Shown: positions 20,074 through 29,543, numbered from the stretch's first letter. The stretch is 37,960 bases of DNA from Bacteroidia bacterium (GCA_025054525.1 JANWZJ010000012.1:1-37960), one strand, 5' to 3'. The notes: a model not told the origin generated them from the letters alone. Numbers and translations: made by a program.

Positions 20074-20676
20074 CTACTCCACAGAGATAGGAATGGAAAG
20101 GGTAGTCATACACTGCTGGAGTTGCGGTTCTAAGGGGTGGATGCCGTCGTTGAGGATGCAGTAATCGGCGAGAGCGATTTTGCGCCATTCGGGCCACTGC
20201 GTTCTCATGCGAGCAAGGGCTTCTTCGGAGGACATGCCGCGTTGGCGCAGTCGTGCTAAGCGCACCGATAACGGCGCATATACCACGACCAAATGGGTGA
20301 GTCCTTCCCCTGCATGGGCTTCCAGAGTGAGGGCTGCTTCTTTCCAGATGGCGGGGTAGCCTTCCTTTTGACGAGCTGCTACCCATGCCAAAAAATCCTC
20401 AATCGTCCGAGGATGAACAAGCTGATTGAGGCGATGGCGCAACTCAGTCTCCCGAAAGATTCGCTCCGCAATATAGGCTCTATTTAGCTTTCCGTCTGGT
20501 TGAAATGCCGACTCCCCGAAGAGTTCTTGAATCTTTCTCTTGAGCTGGGAGTCTTCTTCCATAAGCTGGCGGGCTCGCTGGTCCGCCTGGTAGACAGGAT
20601 ACCCAGCCTGAGCTATCTTCTCTAAGATAAAGGTTTTACCCACGCCAATTCCTCCTGTGATACCAATCACTTTCAT
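20074..20676 (-). CDS. coaE: Dephospho-CoA kinase
   Basis: VIGITGGIGVGKTFILEKIAQAGYPVYQADQRA (Walker A plus ADxxA-like). Confidence 0.94.
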   Translation of the reverse strand: MKVIGITGGIGVGKTFILEKIAQAGYPVYQADQRARQLMEEDSQLKRKIQELFGESAFQPDGKLNRAYIAERIFRETELRHRLNQLVHPRTIEDFLAWVAARQKEGYPAIWKEAALTLEAHAGEGLTHLVVVYAPLSVRLARLRQRGMSSEEALARMRTQWPEWRKIALADYCILNDGIHPLEPQLQQCMTTLSIPISVE

Positions 20677-21467
20677 TAGCGTACGTAGCTAAAATGGAGT
20701 ACATTAGGGGAAATCTCTACATATCGGGCATGAGGGTAACGCTTACGCAGTTCGGGATATACTACTGAGTCGCCACGAAGCACCTTTTTCACATTGACGA
20801 CGACCTCAAAGTCGGAGCGTTTCCACTCCTTGAGATGGGACTCAGGTATCCAGAACCGCACTGTAACATAAGCAGGACGCAAGAAGAAAGGACGACCAGG
20901 TTCGTCTTCTAAGATTGGGGTGAGTTCTACGCTGGCAGGAATGAATCGGGTAATATGAGCCTGAACCCACAGGGTCTCTGGATAAACCCCCATAGGAACA
21001 GGAACGGGATACAGGTGCTTGCCGGAGCGAGCTACGAGTTGAACCTCAGGAATCTGGGCTAAGGTGAAAGGTTCTATAGCCCATACACTATCGCTAACCC
21101 AAGTGGGTGGGACCACGAAATCCATACCTTCGGGCATGATCCATCGTACGATTGGGCGCAAGGGGAAGCGGCGAATTCGTTTGCAGAGTTCGGGATGGGC
21201 TTCCCAGGTGAGCCGCAGCGAAGAGCTTGCCTGTGGCGGCTTAAAGCAAAGGCGCACCGGTGAAATCGTATCTATGCGTTTCCAGAAAAGTAAGGCATAT
21301 CCTGTGCCTTCCACTTGGAGATGAGCCTCAGTGGGATAACCTGCACTTTCTGGCAGAGGCCAGAGCTTCACTTTATATTCTATCCGATAGGTCTGCTCTA
21401 AGCGAATAGAGAGCCAGATAAAAAAAGCACCGATAACAGCTATGCCGTACAGAATCAGTAGCCTCAT
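20676..21467 (-). CDS. YbbR-like domain protein
   Basis: N-terminal TM, LRLEQTYRIEYKVKLWPLP; conserved position between yajC and coaE. Confidence 0.65.
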   Translation of the reverse strand: MRLLILYGIAVIGAFFIWLSIRLEQTYRIEYKVKLWPLPESAGYPTEAHLQVEGTGYALLFWKRIDTISPVRLCFKPPQASSSLRLTWEAHPELCKRIRRFPLRPIVRWIMPEGMDFVVPPTWVSDSVWAIEPFTLAQIPEVQLVARSGKHLYPVPVPMGVYPETLWVQAHITRFIPASVELTPILEDEPGRPFFLRPAYVTVRFWIPESHLKEWKRSDFEVVVNVKKVLRGDSVVYPELRKRYPHARYVEISPNVLHFSYVR

Positions 21468-21775
21468 TAGCCCTCAGAGGGCTGAGCATACGAGCGTACA
21501 GCCGCTTTCTCTATGCGAAGGCGTACATTCCGGTCTACCTCCAGCAGGAGTGTATCTTTCTCTATCGCCACAATCTCTCCGTAAATCCCAGAAGTCGTAA
21601 CGACTTTATCTCCTTTTTTGAGGGAGTTGCGAAATTCTTGTTCTTTTTTCTGCTGGCGACGCTGCGGAAGGATTAAGAAGAAGTAAAAAATAGCGAACAT
21701 CCCCAGTAGCAAGACAATCTGCATGATGATAGGTTGTACTGGGGGGCTACCTTGGGCGGTATCTAACCAGAGCAT
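21467..21775 (-). CDS. yajC: Preprotein translocase subunit YajC
   Basis: IFYFFLILPQRRQQKKEQEFRNSLKKGDKVVTTSGIYGEIVAIEKDTLLLEVD. Confidence 0.94.
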   Translation of the reverse strand: MLWLDTAQGSPPVQPIIMQIVLLLGMFAIFYFFLILPQRRQQKKEQEFRNSLKKGDKVVTTSGIYGEIVAIEKDTLLLEVDRNVRLRIEKAAVRSYAQPSEG

Positions 21776-22245
21776 TATTGTTTCGCAGATACGACGGTTC
21801 CTCGGAAGCGCAAAATATGGCTCGGGGGCTCTGTATTAGCCATGACAGTTACGGTTTTCATCTGCTCGCCCACGCGTCCCTGTGAGTCAAAAACTACTTC
21901 TACATAACCTTCGCCGCCAGGGGGAATTGGTTCTTTGGTCCAAGAGGGCACGGTGCAACCGCAGGAAGGTTTCACATCCGTGATTTGGAGAGGTACATTC
22001 CCGGGATTGCGCACTTTGAAGCGATAAGAGGCTTTTTCTCCTTCTCGGATGCGCCCAAAGTCATGTTCCATCTTATCAAATTCTATGCGAGCGGTAGGGG
22101 CTGGAGCTTTTTGCTGAGTGGTGTCGGCAGCAGTTTGCGAGGATTCGGGGCGAGAGGTAGTGCAGCTTATCGCAAATAAAAGGGTGACCACCGCTACGAC
22201 TCTCATGGCACGCAAAAATAGGAACTTCTCAGCGAGTAGTGCCAC
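21775..22245 (-). CDS. DUF1573 domain protein, probable lipoprotein or secreted
   Basis: FDKMEHDFGRIREGEKASYRFKVRNPGNVPLQITDVKPSCGCTVPSWTKEPIPPGG. Confidence 0.88.
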   Translation of the reverse strand: MALLAEKFLFLRAMRVVAVVTLLFAISCTTSRPESSQTAADTTQQKAPAPTARIEFDKMEHDFGRIREGEKASYRFKVRNPGNVPLQITDVKPSCGCTVPSWTKEPIPPGGEGYVEVVFDSQGRVGEQMKTVTVMANTEPPSHILRFRGTVVSAKQ

Positions 22246-22540
22246 GCACCTCGCCCAAAAGCCCTTCTATTTCTAAGAGAAGTTGCTCGGCTTTTTTGTA
22301 CTCATCGGGACGCAGTCCACTCTCCATAAAGGCTTTTTGACGCACCTCTTCATAGGAAGAGGGTGAATCGTCGCTGCCAATCTTAGATTTGAGTGCTTGC
22401 CAGTATTCACTGAGTTTGCGGCGCAAGCGCCGGCGCGTATTTACGCCGCTATCGGGGGCTACGAGAATCCCCACTACCGCTCCCACCGCTACGCCTGCTA
22501 AGAATGCCCAAAAAGCACTACTCCCTCGTCCTTCACTCAT
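22229..22540 (-). CDS. YtxH-like small membrane protein
   Basis: FLAGVAVGAVVGILVAPDSGVNTRRRLRRKLSEYW. Confidence 0.75.
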   Translation of the reverse strand: MSEGRGSSAFWAFLAGVAVGAVVGILVAPDSGVNTRRRLRRKLSEYWQALKSKIGSDDSPSSYEEVRQKAFMESGLRPDEYKKAEQLLLEIEGLLGEVRGTTR

Positions 22541-23199
22541 AGAGGCAAATGTACGACAAAACTGGGCCAGCCTTGCTTACGCAGAAGGTTGCGAAGTCTT
22601 TCGGCTTCCTTTCGGGCGCTGAAGTGCCCTACAAGCACTTTATACCCGTCTCGGGTGCGCCATAGAAACACAGCCTCTTTTAGTTCATTAGAGGCATTTT
22701 GGGCAAGGCTAAGGGCATTCGCTTCGTCCTTGAAGGCACCGATTTGGATAGAGAAGGGGCGCGGAGTTAGAGGTTTGCCTTCGGGGGTGAAGAACGTGTA
22801 TTGAGAGGCTTCTGCAGGCAGTGAGGCGGGAGAGCCGACAACTTCTATATGCACCTGAGCAATACCCTGAGCTATGATGCCTAACTCTCGGGCTGCGCGT
22901 TCCGACAAATCCACAATCCGTCCTACTCGGTGCGGACCGCGATCATTAATGCGCACGATAACGCTGCGTCCAGAACGCTTCTCCGTAACTCGTATCTGCG
23001 TTCCAAAAGGAAGCGTGCGATGAGCAGCCGTCAGGGCATTTCTATCGTACTTTTCACCTGAGGCAGTCCGCCTTCCGTGAAAAGAAGGGGCATAGTATGA
23101 AGCCTCGCCTTCTTCCGTGTAACCTATCTGAGCTAAAAGCTGAGATAAACTCCATGCACTTAGGACAGTTAGTAGAGTGAGCGAATTTATTTGTCCCAT
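22537..23199 (-). CDS. rlpA: RlpA-like septal ring lytic transglycosylase with SPOR domain
   Basis: GEASYYAPSFHGRRTASGEKYDRNALTAAHRTLPFGTQIRVT...VIVRINDRGPHRVGRIVDLS; SPOR-like C-terminus FSIQIGAFKDEANALSLAQ. Confidence 0.92.
   Translation of the reverse strand: MGQINSLTLLTVLSAWSLSQLLAQIGYTEEGEASYYAPSFHGRRTASGEKYDRNALTAAHRTLPFGTQIRVTEKRSGRSVIVRINDRGPHRVGRIVDLSERAARELGIIAQGIAQVHIEVVGSPASLPAEASQYTFFTPEGKPLTPRPFSIQIGAFKDEANALSLAQNASNELKEAVFLWRTRDGYKVLVGHFSARKEAERLRNLLRKQGWPSFVVHLPL
22546..22553 (-). promoter_or_regulatory. Possible internal -7 box TACATTTG, 5 nt before the YtxH-like ATG
   Basis: Reverse strand TACATTTG-cctct-ATG, but it lies inside the rlpA 3' coding sequence (codons V-H-L), so it may be coincidental. 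Confidence 0.35.
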
Positions 23200-23942
23200 A
23201 GGGCGGCGGCTATCGCCGCGAAGCTGTTAGCTTGCAGGCTCGCCCCTCCCACTAAGCCCCCATCTATGTCGGGCTGACGAAAAAGCTCATGGGCATTTTC
23301 GGGTTTGAGGCTTCCTCCGTAGAGGATGGGGATGTGGGAGGCGGGGGCCCCCAGCTCCGTAAGAAGCTGCCGGATGAAGGCATGAGCCTCTTGGGCTTGG
23401 TCAGGGGTGGCGTTGATACCCGTACCAATCGCCCATACAGGTTCGTACGCAATAGCGAGCTGATTCCATGCTACGGATACCCCTTGGAGTACCTCCAAGA
23501 TTTGCTGGCGAAGGACATTCAAGGTCTCGCCGCATCGTCGCTCCTCCAGCGTTTCTCCGATGCAGTAGATGACCTTGAGTCCTCGGTGTTGGGCATCCAG
23601 GAGTTTGCGTTGAAGAAGGGGTGCTTTTTCTGCAAAGTACTGCCTTCGTTCGGAGTGCCCTACAATAAGCCACGCGCCACCGCTGGCGCTTACCTGAGCC
23701 ACAGAAACTTCCCCTGTGAAAGCTCCAAACTCCCCAGGATAAGCATTTTGAGCCCCAACTTGTATAGAGGAATGTTTTAGGATGTTAGCGATTTCTCGGA
23801 GATACAATAGCGGCGGAAAAATCACCGTGGGTAGATTTTGCCAGCCTTTTTCCTGCCAGTGGTGCCGAAGCTGCTGAGCAAGGGCTTGTGCGGTGTCGGC
23901 GTAGAGGTGCATTTTCCAGTTGGCTGCCAGTAGCTTCCTCAT
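23187..23942 (-). CDS. tpiA: Triosephosphate isomerase
   Basis: LLAANWKMHL, WLIVGHSERRQYF, AYEPVWAIGTG, ILYGGSLKPENA. Confidence 0.97.
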   Translation of the reverse strand: MRKLLAANWKMHLYADTAQALAQQLRHHWQEKGWQNLPTVIFPPLLYLREIANILKHSSIQVGAQNAYPGEFGAFTGEVSVAQVSASGGAWLIVGHSERRQYFAEKAPLLQRKLLDAQHRGLKVIYCIGETLEERRCGETLNVLRQQILEVLQGVSVAWNQLAIAYEPVWAIGTGINATPDQAQEAHAFIRQLLTELGAPASHIPILYGGSLKPENAHELFRQPDIDGGLVGGASLQANSFAAIAAALWDK

Positions 23943-25018
23943 AGCAGAATAAGCATGATAGGTTGGGGCAGGCGCCCTGTAGGCATGAAAAGTACCTCAC
24001 CCCCTCGTTTTCGGACCTCGGCTATGAAAAGGTCAATCCCATTTTGTGTGGGAAGATTGCGTTTCTTCCCAAGGAGCTCAGAAGCAGGGAAACTATAGCC
24101 TTCTTCCACAAACAGTACTAACGGAGAAGCAGGGGCTTCTTGCAGGATTTCCCAGATTTCCTTAGGGCTCTGGGTCTCTGAATAATCTAAAAAAGGTAGG
24201 TACATTTGGGCAAGTACCTGATGCTGACGCTGTAAATGCTGCTGTACCTGAGCAAGGATTATCTCGGGGGATGCTGTCTCAGGGACACCTCCTATCACTG
24301 ATAAGGCACTTTTGCCTTCAAACCGCTTAGCCAGTTCCCGAATAATCCGCTCTTCTCCCATAAGCAAAGTAGGTACTCTCTCTTCGTCTAAGTAAAAGCT
24401 GATAGTTTGCTGGAGAGTCTCTTCATATTTGACGAGGGCCATAGTGTAGGAAGAACGAGCCATTTGCGCGAAGAGTTCAGAATAATGCGGTGAATCTGTG
24501 AAGGTATTTTGCATTTGATGGCGAGCTTTTTGAAGCTGATGGAGAGCCTCCTTCACAGCAGAGGGTAAAGCCATCGGAAAAAGCCTACCTCCAACATATT
24601 CAAATAAACGGGCGGTATTCTCCGATACAAGCACTACAAATAGCGTATGAGTACGATATAAAGCATATAAAGCAGGCCCCACCTTTAGCGATTTGCCTAA
24701 GTGAATCTCCTCTTCCCATACAAAAGGTAGAAATATAGCTTGCGATTCGGAGGTCGTAACGGCGAGGAGCCATGTACCGCTTGCGAGTGTATTATTCTCC
24801 ACGACCTGCCCTATGGCAAACTCTAAGTTCGTGCGAAAATTCTCTGCTGCCTTGCGATCCTCATGCTTGGCGATTGCTTTTTCGGCTTTCTCCCGAACCT
24901 TTTCTATCTCGGTGGAAAGCGTAGCGGGAGTTTCTGCCACAGGCAAGTAGGCGGTGAGAGCTAAGGGCGCTTCCACCTCCGCTAAACGAAGTACCTTGTG
25001 GAACCTTAGCGACTCCAT
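23939..25018 (-). CDS. baeRF-like (bacterial archaeo-eukaryotic release factor-type) protein; start MESLRFHKVL
   Basis: Overall length and motifs (YLPVAETPATLSTEIEKVREKAEKAI, FVVLVSENTARLFEY, PTLLMGEERIIRELAKRF) resemble the baeRF superfamily; no profile was run. Confidence 0.55.
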   Translation of the reverse strand: MESLRFHKVLRLAEVEAPLALTAYLPVAETPATLSTEIEKVREKAEKAIAKHEDRKAAENFRTNLEFAIGQVVENNTLASGTWLLAVTTSESQAIFLPFVWEEEIHLGKSLKVGPALYALYRTHTLFVVLVSENTARLFEYVGGRLFPMALPSAVKEALHQLQKARHQMQNTFTDSPHYSELFAQMARSSYTMALVKYEETLQQTISFYLDEERVPTLLMGEERIIRELAKRFEGKSALSVIGGVPETASPEIILAQVQQHLQRQHQVLAQMYLPFLDYSETQSPKEIWEILQEAPASPLVLFVEEGYSFPASELLGKKRNLPTQNGIDLFIAEVRKRGGEVLFMPTGRLPQPIMLILL

Positions 25019-25060
25019 AAGCCGTCCGAATGCCCTATCTTTACCGCATGCGAGATATTC

Positions 25061-25450
25061 ATGACCATGCAAAATAAAGGGTTTCTGCTTTTTCTTGGAG
25101 GGGTGACTTTGGTGGGGGGTATGGCTTCGCTGTGGCTGCCACACTGGAGCGGAAGCCTCTATGTGCTGATTGTCATGGGGTATCTCTTTCCAACTTTCCG
25201 ATGGAGAGGCGCTGTAGCTGGTGGTATCATAATGGCTCTGATTTGGCTGATTTTAGCGCTGGCTTGGGACATTCCTAATCAGGGACTCCTCGCAGAGAAA
25301 ATAGCCGCTCTTTTCAGCGTCTCTCGCCCAGTACTCTGGCTCATGACCACTCTAATAGGCTTCCTATTGGGAAGCGTGGGAATAGCAATAGGACAAGCTT
25401 TATACGCCATCTTACCCCAAAAGCCCCCTAAACTCCGTGGCGAAGGCTAA
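25061..25450 (+). CDS. Small polytopic membrane protein, about 4 TM, unknown family
   Basis: Hydrophobic segments FLLFLGGVTLVGGMASLWL, LYVLIVMGYLF, GGIIMALIWLILALAW, VLWLMTTLIGFLLGSVGIAIG; overlaps the downstream symporter start. Confidence 0.65.
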   Translation: MTMQNKGFLLFLGGVTLVGGMASLWLPHWSGSLYVLIVMGYLFPTFRWRGAVAGGIIMALIWLILALAWDIPNQGLLAEKIAALFSVSRPVLWLMTTLIGFLLGSVGIAIGQALYAILPQKPPKLRGEG

Positions 25451-26738
25451 GGACTGGCAGCTTTCGGGATGGCTTCTGATAGGATTTTTGGTGGGTGCAG
25501 GGCTCGGTATGCTCGTCCGCAGCCTAGGACTTGACCAGGGACCTTTACTCTTTATAGCCAAGATGTGCGGTGAGGTCTTTTTGCGGGGTATCCTTATGCT
25601 CATTTTGCCTCTTATTGTGCCGATGCTGCTTCTGGGGGTGCAGAAACTCACGCAGACCGGCGCGATGGGCAAAATAGGCATAGCAACCCTTTTCACTGTG
25701 CTGGGGCTTACGGGGATAGCAGCGAAGATAGGACTGCTCTTAGCTAATCTCATTCAGCCCGGCCAAATGCTCTCTCCAGAAGCGCGCCAGAGCCTCATCC
25801 AGCGTTTCGGTACTGCTTCTCCCGCAGGGAAAAGCCTTAGCTCCGAGCTTTTCCTCAACCTCATTCCCAAAAATCCCTTCTACGACATAGCTACCGCTTT
25901 CACCCCCCAGCAACAAGGAGGACTTTTAGCCGTAGTGAGCTTTACGCTGCTCTTAGGACTTGCATTAGCCCGCTTGCCCTCCGAACAAACAAACTCATTC
26001 TACCAAGCCCTAAATATCCTCTACCAAGCCAGCCAGTGGCTTCTTATGCAGATTATGCGATGGATAGCGCCTATCGGAGTCGCTGGGCTTATTTTCCAAG
26101 CCGTAGTAGGTTTGGGGGGGGAACTTTTCCTCCTTCTGGGGCTGTATGCACTGACGGTGATTATTGGGCTTCTACTTCATGGGGGAGGGATTTATACACT
26201 CTTTTTGCGCTATTTCTCGCGCTGCTCCCCTTGGCAAGTGTTGCGCCAGAGTAGCCCCGCTCTGCTCATAGCTTTTTCTTCTGCCAGTAGTAATGCTACC
26301 TTGCCCACCACGCTCAAAGTAGCCATAGAGCGCCTGCACTTATATCCACCTGTGGCGCAGTTTATCTTGACCTTAGGCGCCACCGTCAATCAAAATGGCA
26401 CCGCCTTGTATGAAGGAGTTACTCTTCTGTTTCTGATGCAGGTATTTGGCGTGCCGCTCAGTTGGGGCGAACAGATTCTAATCGTAGGACTGGCTATGCT
26501 CATAGCCATAGGAGCAGCGGGGGTACCTGGCGGTTCTTTACCCCTTTTGGCGGGAGTGCTGCCTCAGTTTGGTGTGCCCGCTGCCGCTATTGCGCTCATC
26601 TATGGCATAGACCGCTTCTTGGACATGATGCGTACGACGCTCAATGTCTATGGCGACTTAGTGATTGCCACTTATTTGAATCGCCTATATTATGGAAGTC
26701 CTGCAGACCCGACAACAACTCAAAACATGGCGCAGTAA
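25437..26738 (+). CDS. Dicarboxylate/amino acid:cation symporter, DAACS family (GTG start)
   Basis: IAFSSASSNATLPTTL serine-rich motif, TLGATVNQNGTALYEGV, DRFLDMMRTTLNVYGD. Confidence 0.92.
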   Translation: MAKAKDWQLSGWLLIGFLVGAGLGMLVRSLGLDQGPLLFIAKMCGEVFLRGILMLILPLIVPMLLLGVQKLTQTGAMGKIGIATLFTVLGLTGIAAKIGLLLANLIQPGQMLSPEARQSLIQRFGTASPAGKSLSSELFLNLIPKNPFYDIATAFTPQQQGGLLAVVSFTLLLGLALARLPSEQTNSFYQALNILYQASQWLLMQIMRWIAPIGVAGLIFQAVVGLGGELFLLLGLYALTVIIGLLLHGGGIYTLFLRYFSRCSPWQVLRQSSPALLIAFSSASSNATLPTTLKVAIERLHLYPPVAQFILTLGATVNQNGTALYEGVTLLFLMQVFGVPLSWGEQILIVGLAMLIAIGAAGVPGGSLPLLAGVLPQFGVPAAAIALIYGIDRFLDMMRTTLNVYGDLVIATYLNRLYYGSPADPTTTQNMAQ

Positions 26739-27540
26739 GGTACATGGTTCGGTGGGCTTCGTGCCCACGATGGGAGCCCTGCATGAAGGGCATCTCGCCC
26801 TCGTGCGCCAAAGCCTCAACGAAAACCCCTGGACCCTCATCAGCATTTTTGTCAATCCTCGGCAGTTTGGTCCTACAGAAGACTATCACCGCTACCCGAG
26901 AAACTTAGAGGCTGATTTACGCTTGCTGGAAAACTTAGGTGCTTCCGCTGTGTTTGCCCCGCCGGTGGAAGAGATATACAGTCCTGAGGATGAGATTCAC
27001 ATCAGTCTTACGCGAATGAGCCGCCTATGGTGCGGAAACTACCGCCGAGGACATTTTGATGGCGTAGCTCTCGTCCTCGCTAAATTTTTCCACTTAGTTC
27101 ATCCCACACGAGCCTACTTCGGTGAGAAAGACTTTCAGCAAGTGCGCTTAGTGGAGAAAATGGTAGAAGAGCTTTTCTTCCCCATCCAGATTGTACGGGT
27201 GCCTACGGTGCGAGAATCAGATGGATTAGCGATGAGTTCTCGGAATACCTATCTTTCTCCTCGTGGCAGGGCGCAGGCGATCGCTTTGTACAAGACGCTA
27301 CAATACATTCAGACCCTTATTCCCACGCATCTCAACGTAGAAGAGCTACTGCGAGAGGGACGCTCCTATTTGACTGAACGGTTTCCTGAGGTACAGTTAG
27401 AGTATTTGGCTATCGTGGATGAGTATTCGCTGGAGCTTATAGAGCACCTGCATCAGAGTGCGCATCCGCGAGCCCTAATAGCTGCGCATGTGGAAGGGGT
27501 TCGGCTCATAGATAATATGCCCTTACGAGTGGGCGATTGA
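26692..27540 (+). CDS. panC: Pantothenate synthetase
   Basis: GFVPTMGALHEGHLALV, SIFVNPRQFGP, FGEKDFQQ, RESDGLAMSSRNTYLSP. Confidence 0.96.
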   Translation: MEVLQTRQQLKTWRSKVHGSVGFVPTMGALHEGHLALVRQSLNENPWTLISIFVNPRQFGPTEDYHRYPRNLEADLRLLENLGASAVFAPPVEEIYSPEDEIHISLTRMSRLWCGNYRRGHFDGVALVLAKFFHLVHPTRAYFGEKDFQQVRLVEKMVEELFFPIQIVRVPTVRESDGLAMSSRNTYLSPRGRAQAIALYKTLQYIQTLIPTHLNVEELLREGRSYLTERFPEVQLEYLAIVDEYSLELIEHLHQSAHPRALIAAHVEGVRLIDNMPLRVGD

Positions 27541-27948
27541 CACCTGGAGGCAGCGGTACGGGTCTTCTTGTGGAAGAAATACCACCTTCGCCCAAGGGGG
27601 AGAAACAGTAAAAGGCAGCCGGTCAGCCCATTCTATGAATACAAGCGAAGCATTTTGTATGGCTTCTTCCAGTTCTGCCCAGCGCGAGGGAATATCCCAA
27701 GGAAATCGGTACAAATCTACATGCACTGCCTGGCGATATCTATGAATATAGGTGAAGGTAGGACTGGCTACTTCTTCACCTATCCATGTGCGTACGAAGG
27801 TTGTTTTACCGCTGCCGAGCGGCCCCTCTAAAAGCCATATTCTAACTTCAGGGTGAAGCGCTTGCACTTCCGCTACGACCTGAGGAAGTTCGGCGAGGGT
27901 ATAACATCGTTTATATGATAGCGTTTCGGTAGGCACAGGGCTAACCAT
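27523..27948 (-). CDS. tsaE: tRNA t6A biosynthesis ATPase TsaE; start MVSPVPTETL
   Basis: LLEGPLGSGKTTFVRTWIG Walker A, SPTFTYIHRY, HVDLYRF. Confidence 0.92.
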   Translation of the reverse strand: MVSPVPTETLSYKRCYTLAELPQVVAEVQALHPEVRIWLLEGPLGSGKTTFVRTWIGEEVASPTFTYIHRYRQAVHVDLYRFPWDIPSRWAELEEAIQNASLVFIEWADRLPFTVSPPWAKVVFLPQEDPYRCLQVSIAHS

Positions 27949-29518
27949 TAGATGCCGAACCTTTGACTTCCAAGCGCACAAAAGGCACAATAATCTCCTC
28001 TAAGCTGACGCCCCCATGCTGATAGGAGTCTTTATATAGGCGTACGTAGTCGTTGTAGTTGGTAGGATATACTAAGAAGCGGTCTTCCATCGCAAAGAGA
28101 TAAGTAGAACTGGCTGTGGCTCGGGGCAGTTTGCCCTCCTCAGGCTTGCGGATATGAAAAACGCTTTTCTCCTCCTTGTCAAAGCTCAAATTTCGCCCTT
28201 GTTTATAGCGGAGGTTAGTAGTTGTTTCTCGGTCGCCCATGACGCGCACGGGACGCTTGACTTGCACGAAGCCGTGGTCGGTCGTGATAAAGACTTGCGA
28301 TACATATTGGGGGAGAAGCCGAAGTACTTGTAGCACTGCAGAGGTCTCTAACCATGCGCGAGTCGTGGCTCGCAGTCCGATATCGTTGGCAGCGAGTTCT
28401 TTGAGGATGTTCATTTGTACGCGCGTGTGAGCCAATAGGTCTAAAAAGTTAAATATCAAAACGACCACGGAGTTTTGCTGAAGGATTTGAGGCAAGCGCT
28501 GCAGGAGACTGCGGGATTCTTCGGGGCGAAGAACTTTTTCATAGGCTACCTTAGGGGGAAGTTTATGACGGCTCAGAAGGTCCCCGAAAAATTCCTCTTC
28601 AAATAAGTTTTTGCCTCCTTCTTCGTCGTCATCGGCCCAGTAGCGGGGGTAGCGCTGGGCGATTTCCAGTGGGAAAAGCCCTGAAAAAAGACTATTACGC
28701 GCATACTGGGTAGCCGTGGGTAAAATGGAGAAAAAAAGATGTTCTTCTGCTACATAGTAGTAGGGCGCAATCAAACTCTCCAAGACTTTCCACTGGTCGT
28801 ACCGCATGCCATCTATGAGAATCAGTACTACTGCTTCTTTGGGACGACTTCCGATATGGGGCAAGAAGAAGCGAGGCAATACATCGGGTGACAGGGTGGG
28901 GCGCTGCGCAGTATGCACCCATTCTAAGTAGTTTTGGACGAAGAAACGGCAGAAGCGCAGATTCGCTTCGGTGCGCTGGCCATCTAAGATTTCGCGGATT
29001 TCAGAAGCCTCAGACTTTTCTAAAGCAATATCCCAATAGACGAGCTCTTTATAGATAGCGTACCACTCTTCTAAGGTGGGGTCAAAAGCCAGTATCGTAG
29101 CGATGCGCCGAAAGTCTCTTTGATAGTCTAAGTGGGCTTGCTGTTGCTGGAGGATGGCTTTACTGAGTATGCGCCGGCAAGCAGAAAAGAGCTGTTGTGG
29201 TGAAACCGGCTTGATGAGAAAATCAGCAATATCTATGCCCACCGCTGACTCCAACAGGCTCTCTTCTTCATCTTTTGTTACCATGATGACTGGCAGGTGC
29301 GGTTGAAGTTTCTTCACGCGACGGGTTACTTCTATGCCGTCCATGCCGGGCATGTGCTCATCTACGATGAGGAGGTCTATGGGTTGGCGCGTTAGAATAT
29401 CCATCGCTTCACTTGGGTGGCGTGCCGAGAGCACCTCAAATCCCTTCGCTGTGAGATGGAGAATTTGCGGCTCTAAGTGCTCTATCTCATCATCTACCCA
29501 CAAAATCCGGGAACGCAT
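27941..29518 (-). CDS. porX: PorX-type response regulator with C-terminal PglZ domain (T9SS regulator)
   Basis: Receiver ILWVDDEIEHLEPQILHLTAKGFEV...LLIVDEHMPGMDG...IMVTKDEEE...DFLIKPV; PglZ-like VVLILIDGMRYDQWKVLESLIAPYY...QVFITTDHGFVQVKRPVRVMGDRETTTNLRYKQGRNL. Confidence 0.93.
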   Translation of the reverse strand: MRSRILWVDDEIEHLEPQILHLTAKGFEVLSARHPSEAMDILTRQPIDLLIVDEHMPGMDGIEVTRRVKKLQPHLPVIMVTKDEEESLLESAVGIDIADFLIKPVSPQQLFSACRRILSKAILQQQQAHLDYQRDFRRIATILAFDPTLEEWYAIYKELVYWDIALEKSEASEIREILDGQRTEANLRFCRFFVQNYLEWVHTAQRPTLSPDVLPRFFLPHIGSRPKEAVVLILIDGMRYDQWKVLESLIAPYYYVAEEHLFFSILPTATQYARNSLFSGLFPLEIAQRYPRYWADDDEEGGKNLFEEEFFGDLLSRHKLPPKVAYEKVLRPEESRSLLQRLPQILQQNSVVVLIFNFLDLLAHTRVQMNILKELAANDIGLRATTRAWLETSAVLQVLRLLPQYVSQVFITTDHGFVQVKRPVRVMGDRETTTNLRYKQGRNLSFDKEEKSVFHIRKPEEGKLPRATASSTYLFAMEDRFLVYPTNYNDYVRLYKDSYQHGGVSLEEIIVPFVRLEVKGSASNG

Positions 29519-29522
29519 ACCC

Positions 29523-29530
29523 CGAATATA
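29523..29530 (-). promoter_or_regulatory. -7-like box TATATTCG (one mismatch), 4 nt before porX ATG
   Basis: Reverse strand TATATTCG-gggt-ATG. Confidence 0.6.
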
Positions 29531-29543
29531 CGCGAATTCTCTA

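Noticed and set aside
19922-20386. 154-aa minus-strand ORF
   Set aside because: Overlaps coaE and the corA start out of frame; a shadow ORF.
23289-23780. 163-aa plus-strand ORF
   Set aside because: Antisense to tpiA, whose motifs are unmistakable.
26462-26908. 148-aa plus-strand ORF
   Set aside because: Shadow frame across the symporter/panC junction; Trp/Cys/Arg-rich out-of-frame translation.
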